A stretch of DNA of 64,000 nucleotides from an uncultured Burkholderiaceae bacterium (GCA_937871985.1 CALMPB010000400.1:62001-126000), one strand, 5' to 3'; numbered from the stretch's first letter, positions 1 to 8,314 are shown. Program-made: numbers and translations. Notes: a model not told the origin generated them from the sequence alone.

Positions 1-156
1 GGTCGCTACACGATCATGCCCGGTGGTCACCGCTGGATTGGTGATGATCTCTTCGTACACATCCGTACGTTTTCCCGTCCCGTAGTCAATATCAATTACA
101 AGGCAACCCGCCATGCAACCCCTGCCACGTATCGTCCTTACCGAGGTCGCGGCTGA
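1..156 (+). CDS. C-terminal end of an unknown protein (cut by window edge)
   Basis: Frame 1 is open from the first base to a TGA at 154-156 and reads as a plausible protein tail ending in PYRGRG, with a segment FSRPVVNINYKAT before it. The start lies outside the window. It overlaps the next gene by 44 bases, which is long for this genome, where most overlaps are 1-20 bases, so the assignment is uncertain. No domain is recognisable. The basic, Gly/Arg-rich end could be a disordered tail. Confidence 0.5.
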   Translation, partial: GRYTIMPGGHRWIGDDLFVHIRTFSRPVVNINYKATRHATPATYRPYRGRG

Positions 157-505
157 ACTAAAGGCATTTAAACACCAGATTCTTGATGACTTGGAATTCC
201 CCGTGGTAGATATCGATTGCGCCGTGGGGCAATTCTTTTATGCCGTGGTGTGTAAGAAAACTCTACGGCAAAGCGTCATGGCTGTGTGCGACGGTGTCGC
301 GTTCGACGATCTCTTAATCGAAAACAACACTCTGGAAGATTACCAGAAGGAACGGCTCTTCTCAGCCTCGATGGATTTCTGTGATGGAATATATTTGAAG
401 CTGGAAGCTCTCAAAGCGTACAACCGTGAGAATTACTTCCCGTACGTTTTCAAGGAATTGCGACATGATGGAACCGTCGTGCTTATTCGGGACGATGATG
501 CCTAA
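113..505 (+). CDS. Small unknown protein, paralogue 1 of 3
   Basis: 130-aa protein of unknown function. It starts at an ATG preceded by an AAGG-type ribosome site. It is the first of three adjacent related genes. All three open with a short beta-strand-like segment (here PRIVLTEVAAELK) and close with an aromatic motif, Y-x(4-5)-FPY-x-F, here YNRENYFPYVF, followed by a stretch with two or three acidic residues. Cys, Phe and Asp are frequent in the middle, which suggests a compact alpha/beta domain, but no family is recognised. The stop overlaps the start of the next gene, so the three are probably co-transcribed and translationally coupled. No signal peptide or membrane segment is visible. Confidence 0.75.
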   Translation: MQPLPRIVLTEVAAELKAFKHQILDDLEFPVVDIDCAVGQFFYAVVCKKTLRQSVMAVCDGVAFDDLLIENNTLEDYQKERLFSASMDFCDGIYLKLEALKAYNRENYFPYVFKELRHDGTVVLIRDDDA

Positions 506-911
506 GACAATCATTATCACTACCCACCGTTCGCTGCAGAACCTGATTGTGGGAATCAACTCGATTCCCTATCTGGAACTGAACGAGCGTAACGTCGTGG
601 AGTATGCGCTTCTCGCTTTGGCTTACGAGCGCGACGCAGAAGCCAAGTTGGAATACGGTCGGTTCAAACTCGAACAGGATGAGTTCCTGTGCGCCAATAC
701 GGAAGATGCTCGGCGCCTCTCGCGCATGGTGCATGCCTTTGGCCTTTCGATGTTCCAAACCTTCCGAGCCTTAAAGCTTTACCGCAAAGGCTACCTACCC
801 TATCAATTCGCCGACATCATCGCCAATGACCTGTTGCTTCGCCAACTGGAACCGGGCGACCCGAACTACCCGGATCTGAATGACCCGGATTCGATTTACG
901 TCGGCCTGTAA
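495..911 (+). CDS. Small unknown protein, paralogue 2 of 3
   Basis: 138-aa unknown protein. The frame is open further upstream to 426, but the ATG pair at 495/498 is preferred because the protein then begins MMPKTIIITTHRSLQ, matching the start of its two neighbours, and because it overlaps the previous stop by only 11 bases. The C-terminal part contains YRKGYLPYQF, the family motif shared with the genes at 113 and 929. The C-terminus (DPNYPDLNDPDS) is acidic and Pro-rich. The helical middle (ALLALAYERDAEAKL) is also like its neighbours. Function unknown. Tandem duplication is the likely origin. Confidence 0.75.
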   Translation: MMPKTIIITTHRSLQNLIVGINSIPYLELNERNVVEYALLALAYERDAEAKLEYGRFKLEQDEFLCANTEDARRLSRMVHAFGLSMFQTFRALKLYRKGYLPYQFADIIANDLLLRQLEPGDPNYPDLNDPDSIYVGL

Positions 912-928
912 CTCTTGCGAGGTGAGCC

Positions 929-1330
929 ATGAATATCGGACCTACCGTGAGCGTGCAGGACCTGCCGCGAAAGATCATCGTGGCTTGTAGCCCTGCAATG
1001 CAAACCTTTTACCACGACACGCGTTATCTGGCGCTTCCGCGTTTGATCGTGCAAGAGATCGTGATTCAGATTTTCGACACGTTCCTGAATAACACCCCGG
1101 AATGCGAAGAGCGTCTGCAGAGCCTGCCGAACTTTGACCGGCTCGACGAATTCATTGACCTGGGCCGCGATCCGCTGGCTCGTGCGACGCTGCGCGCAGC
1201 CGTGGCTAAACTGGGTCTCTGGATTCACGAATACATCAAAAGCTTGGACGGATACGCCACGGGCGATTTCCCGTACATGTTTGACAAGATGATCGGGGAT
1301 GATGTCGCCTTGACGCGCTGCCCTTACTAA
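929..1330 (+). CDS. Small unknown protein, paralogue 3 of 3
   Basis: 133-aa unknown protein with a good GAGGTGAG ribosome site just before the ATG. It begins with the family pattern (PRKIIVACSPAMQTF) and ends with YATGDFPYMFDKMIGDD, the same aromatic/acidic tail as the two genes upstream. Only 17 bases separate it from the previous stop, so it belongs to the same operon. No enzymatic motif, signal peptide or membrane segment is visible. Three divergent copies in a row suggest either a hetero-oligomer or fast-evolving accessory (for example host-takeover) proteins; that is inference only. Confidence 0.75.
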   Translation: MNIGPTVSVQDLPRKIIVACSPAMQTFYHDTRYLALPRLIVQEIVIQIFDTFLNNTPECEERLQSLPNFDRLDEFIDLGRDPLARATLRAAVAKLGLWIHEYIKSLDGYATGDFPYMFDKMIGDDVALTRCPY

Positions 1331-1373
1331 TTAGTGTGTACAGAAACCGCACTTAACCTGAAGGGCATTTCCC

Positions 1374-1769
1374 ATGGCTACCGTCTACAAAGTCCGGGGA
1401 GTTTACTCCTTTGACGTTTACCCGCCCCGGCTGGGTAACCTCTTTCAGAACGTCACCGTCATGGCTGAGCTTGACTTTGACTCAGCCAACCAAGAGATCG
1501 ACGTGCAAGCGATGCATGCTGATTTCCGTGCCTCGGTGCCCGGCATCCCCGCTGATCCGCGTGACTACAACTACCTGAAGCTGCGCATGCCCTCGGGTCA
1601 AGTCACGGTGATCGGGATTCCCTGGATCAACGACGCGACCGTGCAAGAAGTCACTTCCAACACGATCGTGGTTGAGATCGCAGGTGGTGTGACGACTGCC
1701 GACATTCCCCGCATTATCGCTGCGCTTGGCCAGAACGGCTACCGCAACGTGAGCGCGACGATGAAATAA
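1374..1769 (+). CDS. Conserved-looking 131-aa phage protein, function unknown
   Basis: 131-aa protein starting at an ATG 43 bases after the previous stop. The sequence is rich in alternating hydrophobic residues (QNVTVMAELDF, GQVTVIGIPW, SNTIVVEIAG), so a small all-beta barrel or sandwich is likely, ending in a helix (IPRIIAALGQNGY). It lacks the FPY motif of the three genes before it and is probably not a paralogue. It is the last gene before a 535-base gene-free stretch. I do not recognise the family. A small virion or nucleic-acid-binding beta protein is possible. Confidence 0.75.
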   Translation: MATVYKVRGVYSFDVYPPRLGNLFQNVTVMAELDFDSANQEIDVQAMHADFRASVPGIPADPRDYNYLKLRMPSGQVTVIGIPWINDATVQEVTSNTIVVEIAGGVTTADIPRIIAALGQNGYRNVSATMK

Positions 1770-1773
1770 GCTT

Positions 1774-2221
1774 TGCTTGCCGCGTGGGTAATACTATGCG
1801 CAAGCAGTGCCCAGCCCAAAGTCTGGGTTAAAGTACCGTCTGTAGTTCAAGGTTCGCGAAGGGATTTTTTATTGCAGACCGGTATACTTTAGAAGGGGTT
1901 GGCCGCTCCGGATAGTCTTGGGTTTTTCATGAGTCGCCTCTCATGAACGATGCTGAGAAAAACGCTCGGGAGAGCTTAATGGCTTAAGAGCGCAGCCGGG
2001 TCCCACATTGGCGGGTTTTCCCCCCTTGGTTTCCCCGTCAGTGAAGTCGTGTGGGCCGCCTGCAGGTGGTCTTGATCCACGGCTCCGTGTCGATCGGCCA
2101 CTCGCGTGGCTGCATGTCAGGCATACGACGCGGGACTCGGCAGCGCTTTTATCTTTACCCTCTGGTATTGTGGCTAAGCAATCTTTACGGAGGAGGGCTT
2201 CGGCTCTCCTCCGCCTTTTTT
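1774..2221 (+). ncRNA. Candidate structured non-coding RNA (about 450 nt) ending in an intrinsic terminator
   Basis: This gene-free stretch holds many strong helices on the plus strand. They are 1774-1780/1800-1806 (7 bp), 1810-1814/1823-1827 (5 bp), a 13-bp interrupted helix 1830-1842/1875-1890, 1926-1933/1940-1947 (8 bp, loop of 6), 1975-1979/1984-1988 enclosed by 1963-1966/1989-1992, and 2096-2101/2106-2111 with loop TCGC. The stretch ends in the UUCG-capped terminator at 2188-2221. Short open frames cross it, but none has a ribosome site or protein-like composition. A TATACT box at 1883-1888 lies inside the third helix. It could be a free RNA like the large structured RNAs known from jumbo phages, or a very long leader. 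I could not match it to a named class. Confidence 0.45.
2188..2221 (+). terminator. Intrinsic terminator with UUCG tetraloop
   Basis: An 11-bp stem (2188-2198 with 2203-2213, one G-U pair) is closed by a TTCG loop and followed by a T6 run at 2216-2221. It lies 84 bases before the next start codon, so it ends the upstream transcript (or the candidate RNA) rather than the polymerase gene that follows. Confidence 0.85.
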
Positions 2222-2304
2222 GCCGTAATCTTCTTTTTTGCCGCAATTGTCAAAATTATTCCCTTCCTCTGATACTGTAGCCACAGAAAGCATAAGAGGA
2301 CAGA

Positions 2305-4455
2305 ATGTCTGATAACCCATTCATTCTTGGTAATATCAAGGATTACAAACGCGACATCAATATCCTGAAGCACTACTTCGATGACCAGGTTGCACACTTG
2401 GAGATCGAAACCGGGATGCCGCGAGCCATGTGCGAAGAGTTCGTAAAAGAGATGATCCGTCCGGGTGGAGAACTCGGGATCGTCAACCCCAAGATCCGTT
2501 ATCTGGAACGGGGCGAAAACGGCGATCGCATGGAGCGTGAAGATACGCTCACGAATTACTTGGGTAACGCAGTCAAGAGCCAAGACCTGATTGCACCCAC
2601 GCTTACGACCTACATCCCGCCGCATGTTCAGCAATCGCTCTTGTCCCTGTACATTGACGAAAACATCGCAATGCGTAAGGTGGCAAAGAAAGCGAAGTTC
2701 CGTGCTGAGATGGCAGGCGATACGGATACGGCCATCATCAAAGACCTGGAGCAAACGAACCGCAAGCTTTCAAACAACGCTTGCTCGGGGGCTCACGTCT
2801 CGCCCTCGACGCCGCTATACAACAAGACCGCGCACAACACGCTTACGTCTAACTGCCGCTCGACCTCGGGCTACGGCAACGCAAATAACGAGAAGTTCCT
2901 AAGCGGTAACCGGCACTACCACACGGTTGAGGTGTTGCGTAACAACATCATCTCGATTGTGAACCACACGGACTACGTGGCGCTGGAAGCCGTGATGACG
3001 AAGTACGGCATTCGTTATCCGAGCGTGGATGAAACCATGCAGTGCATCGAGTATTCGGCGCGCTTGTATTTGGTGGGTGATCGCCCTTACCCGGCTATTC
3101 GCCGCCTGGTCTCTAAGCTCTCGGCCTTGCAGCGCGCAGCGTTCGTCTATACCGGGGACTTTCATCACCTGCGGATCTTTAACGAAGACGTGGTGCGCGA
3201 GTTCCTGCGCCGCATCTCCGAGTATATCCCCGTTGAGCATCCGGATCCCCACGCGTTCATGAAGACCGCACCGGAAGTGAACGTGAACCTAGCGGTGCAA
3301 GTGTGCTGCGAGATTCACCGAGGCATTTCGGTACCGGATGCTGCTGACTGGGAGAAGTTCCCGCAGCACAAGCGCGTGTATTCGATCCTGGCCACTGTCA
3401 CCGAGAACATCGGTAAAGTACTGGACGATTACAAAGACCTCATCCAAGCCCTGTGGGTAACGGTGAACATCCCGGCTTCTGTCGCACAGTTTCCGAGCTC
3501 GATTCGTCGCTCGGCACTGACTTCGGATACGGACTCCACCATCTTTACCGTCCAGGACTGGGTCGAGTGGTATTGCGGTAAGATGAGCTTTGGTCCCGTG
3601 GGTGAAGCCATTGCCGCCACCATGATCTTTCTTGCCTCGCAGACGATCACGCACGTCTTGGCTCGGATGAGCGCTAACTTCGGTATCGAAGAAAAGCGCT
3701 TGTTCCAGATCAAGATGAAAAACGAGTATTACTTTCCGGTGTTCATCCCGACGCAGGAAGGCAAGCACTACTACGCGATCAAGACCTGCCAGGAAGGAAA
3801 CCTCTTTAAAAAGCCGAAAGAAGAAATCAAGGGCGTGCACTTGAAGTCTTCGAACGTGCCGCGCTCGATCATGGCTGAAGCCAACCGCATGATGGAGCAC
3901 ATCACCAGTACCGTGATGAAAGAGGAGATGATTAGTCTGGCGCATTTGCTCAAGTGGGTGGGCGATATCGAGCGCGGGATTATCGATTCGGTGCGCATGG
4001 GCAGTTACGAGTATTTGCGTCGCGGACAGATCAAACCGGCTGATACGTATCAGAAGGAAGCCGATAAGTCACCCTACGCGCAGTACACGTTCTGGAACGA
4101 AGTCTTCGGCCCCAAGTACGGCATGGCTCCTCCCCCGCCCTACACCACGCTCAAGGTCTCGGTAGATTTGAAAAACGCTACCGCCGTGCAAGAATGGCTG
4201 CGCGTGATCGAAGACCCGGAGTTGGCGGCGCGCCTGAAAGGCTGGTTTGCCCGCACGGGTAAGAAGTCGGTTACGCAGTTCTTGCTGCCCGAATCCATTA
4301 TCCAATCTCGGGGCATCCCTGAAGAGATCATGCAGATCGTGGGTCTGCGTAAGATCATTCTGGATACGGCCAGCGTGTTTTACATCATCTTGGAATCGGT
4401 CGGCTTTTACGCGGTCGGTGAAAAGACGACTAAGCTTGTCTCTGACTTTTACTAA
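2305..4455 (+). CDS. Family-B DNA polymerase, C-terminal half (palm motifs B and C)
   Basis: 716-aa protein that appears to be the second half of a split family-B replicative DNA polymerase. Residues 154-163 (KLSNNACSGA) fit motif B, normally KxxxNSxYGA, with Ser in place of Tyr. Residues 407-411 (SDTDS) fit motif C, normally YGDTDS, which holds catalytic metal-binding aspartates (D408, D410). No exonuclease motifs and no motif A are present here. Those occur in the minus-strand gene at 33553-35250, so the two products should assemble to make one active enzyme. The start ATG follows AGAGGACAG. The gene stands alone between the terminator at 2188-2221 and the convergent one at 4457-4495. Function follows from the motifs; the joint assembly is inference. 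Confidence 0.75.
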   Translation: MSDNPFILGNIKDYKRDINILKHYFDDQVAHLEIETGMPRAMCEEFVKEMIRPGGELGIVNPKIRYLERGENGDRMEREDTLTNYLGNAVKSQDLIAPTLTTYIPPHVQQSLLSLYIDENIAMRKVAKKAKFRAEMAGDTDTAIIKDLEQTNRKLSNNACSGAHVSPSTPLYNKTAHNTLTSNCRSTSGYGNANNEKFLSGNRHYHTVEVLRNNIISIVNHTDYVALEAVMTKYGIRYPSVDETMQCIEYSARLYLVGDRPYPAIRRLVSKLSALQRAAFVYTGDFHHLRIFNEDVVREFLRRISEYIPVEHPDPHAFMKTAPEVNVNLAVQVCCEIHRGISVPDAADWEKFPQHKRVYSILATVTENIGKVLDDYKDLIQALWVTVNIPASVAQFPSSIRRSALTSDTDSTIFTVQDWVEWYCGKMSFGPVGEAIAATMIFLASQTITHVLARMSANFGIEEKRLFQIKMKNEYYFPVFIPTQEGKHYYAIKTCQEGNLFKKPKEEIKGVHLKSSNVPRSIMAEANRMMEHITSTVMKEEMISLAHLLKWVGDIERGIIDSVRMGSYEYLRRGQIKPADTYQKEADKSPYAQYTFWNEVFGPKYGMAPPPPYTTLKVSVDLKNATAVQEWLRVIEDPELAARLKGWFARTGKKSVTQFLLPESIIQSRGIPEEIMQIVGLRKIILDTASVFYIILESVGFYAVGEKTTKLVSDFY

Positions 4456-4456
4456 C

Positions 4457-4495
4457 GGCATAAACCCCCTCCCGATCTGGGAGGGGGCTATGTCC
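4457..4495. terminator. Bidirectional terminator between convergent genes
   Basis: A 9-bp GC stem (4465-4473/4479-4487) is flanked by GGCATA on the left and TATGTCC on the right, an imperfect version of the GGCATA/TATGCC outer arm seen at other gene ends here. It separates the polymerase gene (plus) from the gene ending at 4495 (minus). Confidence 0.7.
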
Positions 4496-5583
4496 TAGTT
4501 CTCACCCACCGCGTCCAAGATCTCGCGCTGGATATCCACGTACAGATCACGTGGCAACATTTGACGCATGAGGTTCTCGTTACGGTACAGTCGAACCGAG
4601 CGCAGGATACGGTTGACTTCTTGGCGGTTACGAATGTCTGGGCTGCCTTTGGAGATCTCCATCAGAAAGCCCAAAGCGGGAAGCCGCGATATGACCAATC
4701 CCCATAGGACTTGACGGGTAGGCGCCGTATCGGGCAACCGCATCGCCTCGTCCATGCTGGGGTCGATTACACCCGGAACCGTGCGAAGAATCCCGCGAAA
4801 GTCTTTTCCCACATTCTCCAGACTTTTCAGGATCGCGCTTTGAATGCGGTTCATGCGCGGACCATAGTCAGTCAGAAAGAACGAATGCGGCTTTTTGGTA
4901 ATGCCCATGGGCTTACCGAGTCGCAGGTTATTGATGCGGTTAAAGACCACCTGATCCAGATGCGTGTAGAGCATGTTGGTCAGCGGGTACATGTGTAGAA
5001 ACTGCATGATCGAGCGTTGCGATTCTTGATCGGCCGCAATCTCAATCTCGGCTTTGCGAAAGCTGCGGTACTGGACAGCCAGCATCGGGACGTTAACCGC
5101 GATGACTGCCATCCCTGTTTCGATCCCGGTTTGCGAGCCATCCGGAATGTTCAGGGTCAGATCGCTTCGCGGGTGACGCAGGACCTGCACAGGCTGCAGA
5201 TACTGCCAGTTGCGTTCAGCGTACGCAGGATTGAAATCCTCACGATGCGCGATAATGATCTCCTGCGTACCGGGACCATAGAAGATGCCGTGGTGCACGC
5301 GACCAGCAAAGATAGAGGAGGTCAGACCGAGCGCCATCGCAACGTTAAGCGCTGTGATGTCAACGTTATCGTAGTAACGCTCAATCGGTTGAGAGTGAGG
5401 TGTGGTGATCGCGGTAAGCAACCGTTCCAGAAGATGGCCACTTTTCACAGCCATCGGACGACGGCTATAAAAGCTCACCACCGTCTGCAGGTTACGTCGC
5501 AATCCATCTCGCACGTACGGCCATTCGGCATGCGTGAGGATGCCTTGACCGATCGGAGAGTTCAGATTGAACAGTGTGTGCAT
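4495..5583 (-). CDS. Unknown 362-aa protein, probably a phage structural or morphogenesis protein
   Basis: 362-aa protein read on the minus strand, alone between a convergent terminator and a plus-strand gene. It begins MHTLFNLNSPIGQGILTHAEW. No signal peptide, membrane helix or catalytic motif is visible. The first half is mixed alpha/beta with aromatic residues, and the last 80 residues are Arg- and Leu-rich helices (RQEVNRILRSVRLYRNENL). Isolated minus-strand genes elsewhere in the window include baseplate-type proteins, so a virion role is possible. I do not recognise the family. Confidence 0.7.
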   Translation of the reverse strand: MHTLFNLNSPIGQGILTHAEWPYVRDGLRRNLQTVVSFYSRRPMAVKSGHLLERLLTAITTPHSQPIERYYDNVDITALNVAMALGLTSSIFAGRVHHGIFYGPGTQEIIIAHREDFNPAYAERNWQYLQPVQVLRHPRSDLTLNIPDGSQTGIETGMAVIAVNVPMLAVQYRSFRKAEIEIAADQESQRSIMQFLHMYPLTNMLYTHLDQVVFNRINNLRLGKPMGITKKPHSFFLTDYGPRMNRIQSAILKSLENVGKDFRGILRTVPGVIDPSMDEAMRLPDTAPTRQVLWGLVISRLPALGFLMEISKGSPDIRNRQEVNRILRSVRLYRNENLMRQMLPRDLYVDIQREILDAVGEN

Positions 5584-5598
5584 GGCTGGAAATACCCA

Positions 5599-5654
5599 TT
5601 TTTTATACTGCTAGGACATAAAATAGGAGCCGTGATGCTCGAGCATTTTTATAC
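5599..5654 (+). promoter_or_regulatory. Two TTTTTATAC boxes and a 12-bp palindrome upstream of the 153-aa gene
   Basis: TTTTTTATACT at 5599-5609 and ATTTTTATAC at 5645-5654 flank the perfect palindrome ATGCTCGAGCAT (5635-5646). The palindrome plus T-run (5646-5650) could also fold as a short hairpin with U-tail. A third TTTTTATACT lies at 6130-6139 after the gene. The three copies are AT-rich, of promoter type, and within 540 bases. Their role as phage promoters is inference. Confidence 0.35.
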
Positions 5655-5666
5655 ATGGAGTCAAGC

Positions 5667-6128
5667 ATGGCTTTAGTGAGTTACGCCAAGACCAAGCGCG
5701 GCATTCGCTGTAGCTGCAGTCGCTTCTGGGGTGAGGGTCGAAACCGCCAGGAAGCTTTCGCAGCATGGAAGCAGGCGCAGGCAGAAGGTTTGCGTGAAGA
5801 CCAGCGCATCAAGAAACTCGAGGGCAAATTCGTGGGACTGCGCAACCAGGCTCACGTCGAACTCGTGCAAGACACGCTACCTGATATCATCCGTACCGCG
5901 ACTGACACGCATACGGCCGACACGCTGCGTGAACTGCCGGGTAAGCAAGGCCTGGCTGCCCCAACGCCTGAACAAGTTCAGGAAGCGATTGACACGGAGA
6001 CGGGCGTTAAGATCGAAACCGATTCGGAATCGAAGAAGCTTCCCAACGCGTCGCTGGCAGGCAAGCACGTGCCCGTGGACACCCGGTTGCTCGTGGATCC
6101 GGTCTTCGATGCGCTGACGTCCAAATAA
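5667..6128 (+). CDS. Small unknown protein with basic N-terminus and Cys pair
   Basis: 153-aa protein. The frame is open from 5655, but ATG 5667 is preferred because GGAG sits six bases before it. The N-terminus is basic and contains RGIRCSCSRFW with a C-x-C pair, followed by a highly charged helix (residues about 25-60). The second half is acidic, Thr- and Pro-rich and looks disordered. No domain is recognised. The C-x-C pair alone is too little for a zinc site. It stands just upstream of the long leader of the chimallin candidate and ends two bases before an AT-rich box, so it is probably a separate transcription unit. Confidence 0.7.
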   Translation: MALVSYAKTKRGIRCSCSRFWGEGRNRQEAFAAWKQAQAEGLREDQRIKKLEGKFVGLRNQAHVELVQDTLPDIIRTATDTHTADTLRELPGKQGLAAPTPEQVQEAIDTETGVKIETDSESKKLPNASLAGKHVPVDTRLLVDPVFDALTSK

Positions 6129-6359
6129 ATTTTTATACTCCAACAGGGTATTTTATAGGAAGAGATCTAATCCATCTTAACCGATATCATCTACCGAGCT
6201 GCAACATGCTCGGTAGGTGAGGCCTCCTATGATCGAGGCTATGTGTGGTCAAAGAAATTACAACCACATATCACCCCTTTGACATTGCGGAAGAAATACT
6301 GCACTGTTTGCGCAAACATCAACCAAGTTTTATCGTTATCAAACGAAAGGAAGGCCAAC
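6129..6359 (+). promoter_or_regulatory. Long promoter/leader region of the nucleus-shell gene
   Basis: 231 bases without a gene. They hold TTTTTATACT (6130-6139), ATATCATC (6184-6191), a perfect 9-bp hairpin 6191-6199/6208-6216, a small hairpin 6244-6249/6263-6268, and a perfect 14-bp palindrome TGTTTGCGCAAACA at 6305-6318. The ribosome site is AGGAAGG just before ATG 6360. The ATATCATC box recurs before the genes at 14579 and 19496. The palindrome resembles one at 58885-58898. Probably a regulated, strongly expressed promoter; which element is the promoter is not known. Confidence 0.45.
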
Positions 6360-8213
6360 ATGGCACTGCAAGGCACCAACCAAAACCAATCCAGCCAAAT
6401 GGGCGACGCCATGCAATCGGCGCAGGCCCGCGCCCAACAGCAACAGGATCAGCAACAAACGTACGGCCGTCCCGCCGGCCAGCCGATCAGCCTGCTCGAA
6501 CTGGGTCGTCTGAACCGCATCCCGATGAGCCGCTCGCCCGGCTCGGAAGTGATGGAGAAGCTGCGCGAGCTGCTGAACAACGAATACGCCGACATCCCGC
6601 ACTTCAACACCAAGGTCATCGCCATCGACGGTCCGTCCTCGGGCCTGCCGTACTCGGTGCTGGTCGTGGCCGTGCAGGACAAGCAGGACACGTCCAAGAA
6701 GATCGCCTCGTTCCACTCGCTGCTGATCGCCAGCTCCGCTGAAGATCCGTCGCCGCGCATGGAAAGCATCGGCAATCGCCAGTACGAAGTCATCCGTGTT
6801 CCCGGCGACGCCTTCGAGCCCGGCGTGATCAAGGTCCTGACCGAAATCGTCTCGCGTGATCTGGGCACCGACCTGGCCCTGGTGAACGCCGGCGGCTGCG
6901 TGGTTCCCCGCGACTTCAACCTGCAAGACCAAGCGCTGGTGCGTCAGCTCGCCGCCAACGCCGTCTATGCGGCCGCGATGGAACTGGACATGCGTTCGGA
7001 CACGTTCGTCAACATCAACCTGGCCAACACCAAGAAGGACGCCGCGCTGTCCACGCGCATCAACTGGAACAACCCGCAAGGCTTCGACGCCGTGGGCAAC
7101 CCGGTTCGCCGCGACATCACCGTCGACCTGCTGGCCTCGGCCATGCAGCAATCGCAATCGATCACCGCTGCCGCGCCGATCCATCTGACGCACGCCGAAG
7201 CCTACATGGACCTGATCTACGTCGGTCCCGATGAAGCTGCCGCCCAAGCTGCCCGCTTCGGTCAACCCAACCCGAACGCGTTCCGCCTGTACGCGCCGCG
7301 CGCCGTCATCACCGGCCTGGACTGCCTGGTCCCGTCCACCGCTGGCATGCTGCTCGCCCTGATCACGATGACCTCCATCCGTGAAAATGGCCAGTTCTAC
7401 CAGTACTTCCGCCGTCGCCACTACGGCCAAGGCATGGACCTGCACGACATCGGCGCCGTCGGCTACGAAGTCAAGCTGGAAGGCAAGTCCGAGCGCATCG
7501 AAACCGACACCGAGTTCGACGATCCGGAACTGGGCGCCCTGCTGAACATGATCCTGTACCCCAAGGTCGTGTTCTCGCTGGACGTGCCGGAAGCCGGCCC
7601 GAACACCTGGATGCTGGACGTGTTCTCGGCGGCCTCGGAAAACCGCCAGGAAGCGATGGACCACATCCGTCGTGAAGCCGACATCCTGACCGGCGGCATC
7701 TTCAGCCAGGTCTACCAAGGCTCGGGCCGCTTCGCGTTCGACGAAGAGAACCGCATCCATCTGGGTACGTTCTCCGACAACGGCGTGAAGTCCGACGGCC
7801 GCGTGTTCGACTACCTGGCCTGGCTCAACCTGGCTGGCGAACGCGACCTGGGCAAGGTGAGCGAATGGTCCGATACGTTCGATCGCACCGAGTACCCGCT
7901 GGTGCAACGTCTGGGCGAGCGCTACAAGCTGCTCACCAGCGCCGCTCCGGACTTCAAGGTCACCGGCTTTGCCAAGCGCGTGACTTTCGAGCACGAGTTC
8001 ATCGAAGCCCTGGTGAAGGCGGCTCTGCAAGTTGGTCTGGACGTGCGCCAAACCGGCCCGATCGGCGACTTCCGTGGCCAGACTCGCGCGACCTCGCAGT
8101 ACTTCAGCCAAACCGGCCTGGGTCTGCAAGCGTCGGGCCTGTTCAACCGTGGCGGCTACGTCGGCAGCCAGCAAACGTCGGGCGGCTACCGCTCCTCGTC
8201 CACCCGCTGGTAA
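6360..8213 (+). CDS. chmA: Probable phage-nucleus shell protein (chimallin, ChmA-like)
   Basis: 617-aa protein, the length of known chimallins (about 600-700 aa), which polymerise into the proteinaceous shell that encloses replicating phiKZ-type DNA. Layout: a Gln-rich flexible N-terminus (to about residue 40), a long mixed alpha/beta body with no enzymatic motif, and a flexible Gly/Ser/Gln-rich C-terminal tail ending SSSTRW, in line with the flexible tails that link chimallin protomers. It directly precedes an RNAP beta-prime gene, as gp54-gp55 do in phiKZ. Codons are strongly C/G-ending (CTG, GCC, AAC, GAC) unlike neighbours, as expected for a very abundant protein. ATG 6360 is chosen over the upstream in-frame start at 6243 because of the AGGAAGG site. 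It could instead be another abundant structural protein; I cannot align it by eye to a reference. Confidence 0.65.
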   Translation: MALQGTNQNQSSQMGDAMQSAQARAQQQQDQQQTYGRPAGQPISLLELGRLNRIPMSRSPGSEVMEKLRELLNNEYADIPHFNTKVIAIDGPSSGLPYSVLVVAVQDKQDTSKKIASFHSLLIASSAEDPSPRMESIGNRQYEVIRVPGDAFEPGVIKVLTEIVSRDLGTDLALVNAGGCVVPRDFNLQDQALVRQLAANAVYAAAMELDMRSDTFVNINLANTKKDAALSTRINWNNPQGFDAVGNPVRRDITVDLLASAMQQSQSITAAAPIHLTHAEAYMDLIYVGPDEAAAQAARFGQPNPNAFRLYAPRAVITGLDCLVPSTAGMLLALITMTSIRENGQFYQYFRRRHYGQGMDLHDIGAVGYEVKLEGKSERIETDTEFDDPELGALLNMILYPKVVFSLDVPEAGPNTWMLDVFSAASENRQEAMDHIRREADILTGGIFSQVYQGSGRFAFDEENRIHLGTFSDNGVKSDGRVFDYLAWLNLAGERDLGKVSEWSDTFDRTEYPLVQRLGERYKLLTSAAPDFKVTGFAKRVTFEHEFIEALVKAALQVGLDVRQTGPIGDFRGQTRATSQYFSQTGLGLQASGLFNRGGYVGSQQTSGGYRSSSTRW

Positions 8214-8259
8214 GTCCTGGGCTGGGCCATGCAACGTGGCCTGGCACTTGACAGCAGAA

Positions 8260-8288
8260 AAGAAGGCCCTTCGGGGTCTTCTTTTTTT
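8260..8288 (+). terminator. Intrinsic terminator with TTCG loop
   Basis: A 10-bp stem (8260-8269/8274-8283, one G-U) with loop TTCG is followed by a T-rich run. It lies between the shell gene and the RNAP gene, only 27 bases before the latter's start, so the strong upstream transcript is probably attenuated here. Confidence 0.8.
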
Positions 8289-8314
8289 CTTTATGCACTA
8301 CTGGGAGAATATCA

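Noticed and set aside
1840..1890. tmRNA/tRNA-like motif (GGTTCGCGAA)
   Set aside because: It resembles a T-arm but no acceptor stem, anticodon arm or CCA end can be built around it.
2008..2280. Short plus-strand open frames in the gene-free stretch
   Set aside because: They run through the terminator stem, lack ribosome sites and have shuffled-looking composition.
6339..8234. 631-codon open frame antisense to the shell gene
   Set aside because: It mirrors a gene with extreme C/G third positions, which removes stops on the other strand. Composition (His, Val, Arg, Asp-rich) is not protein-like and no ribosome site fits.
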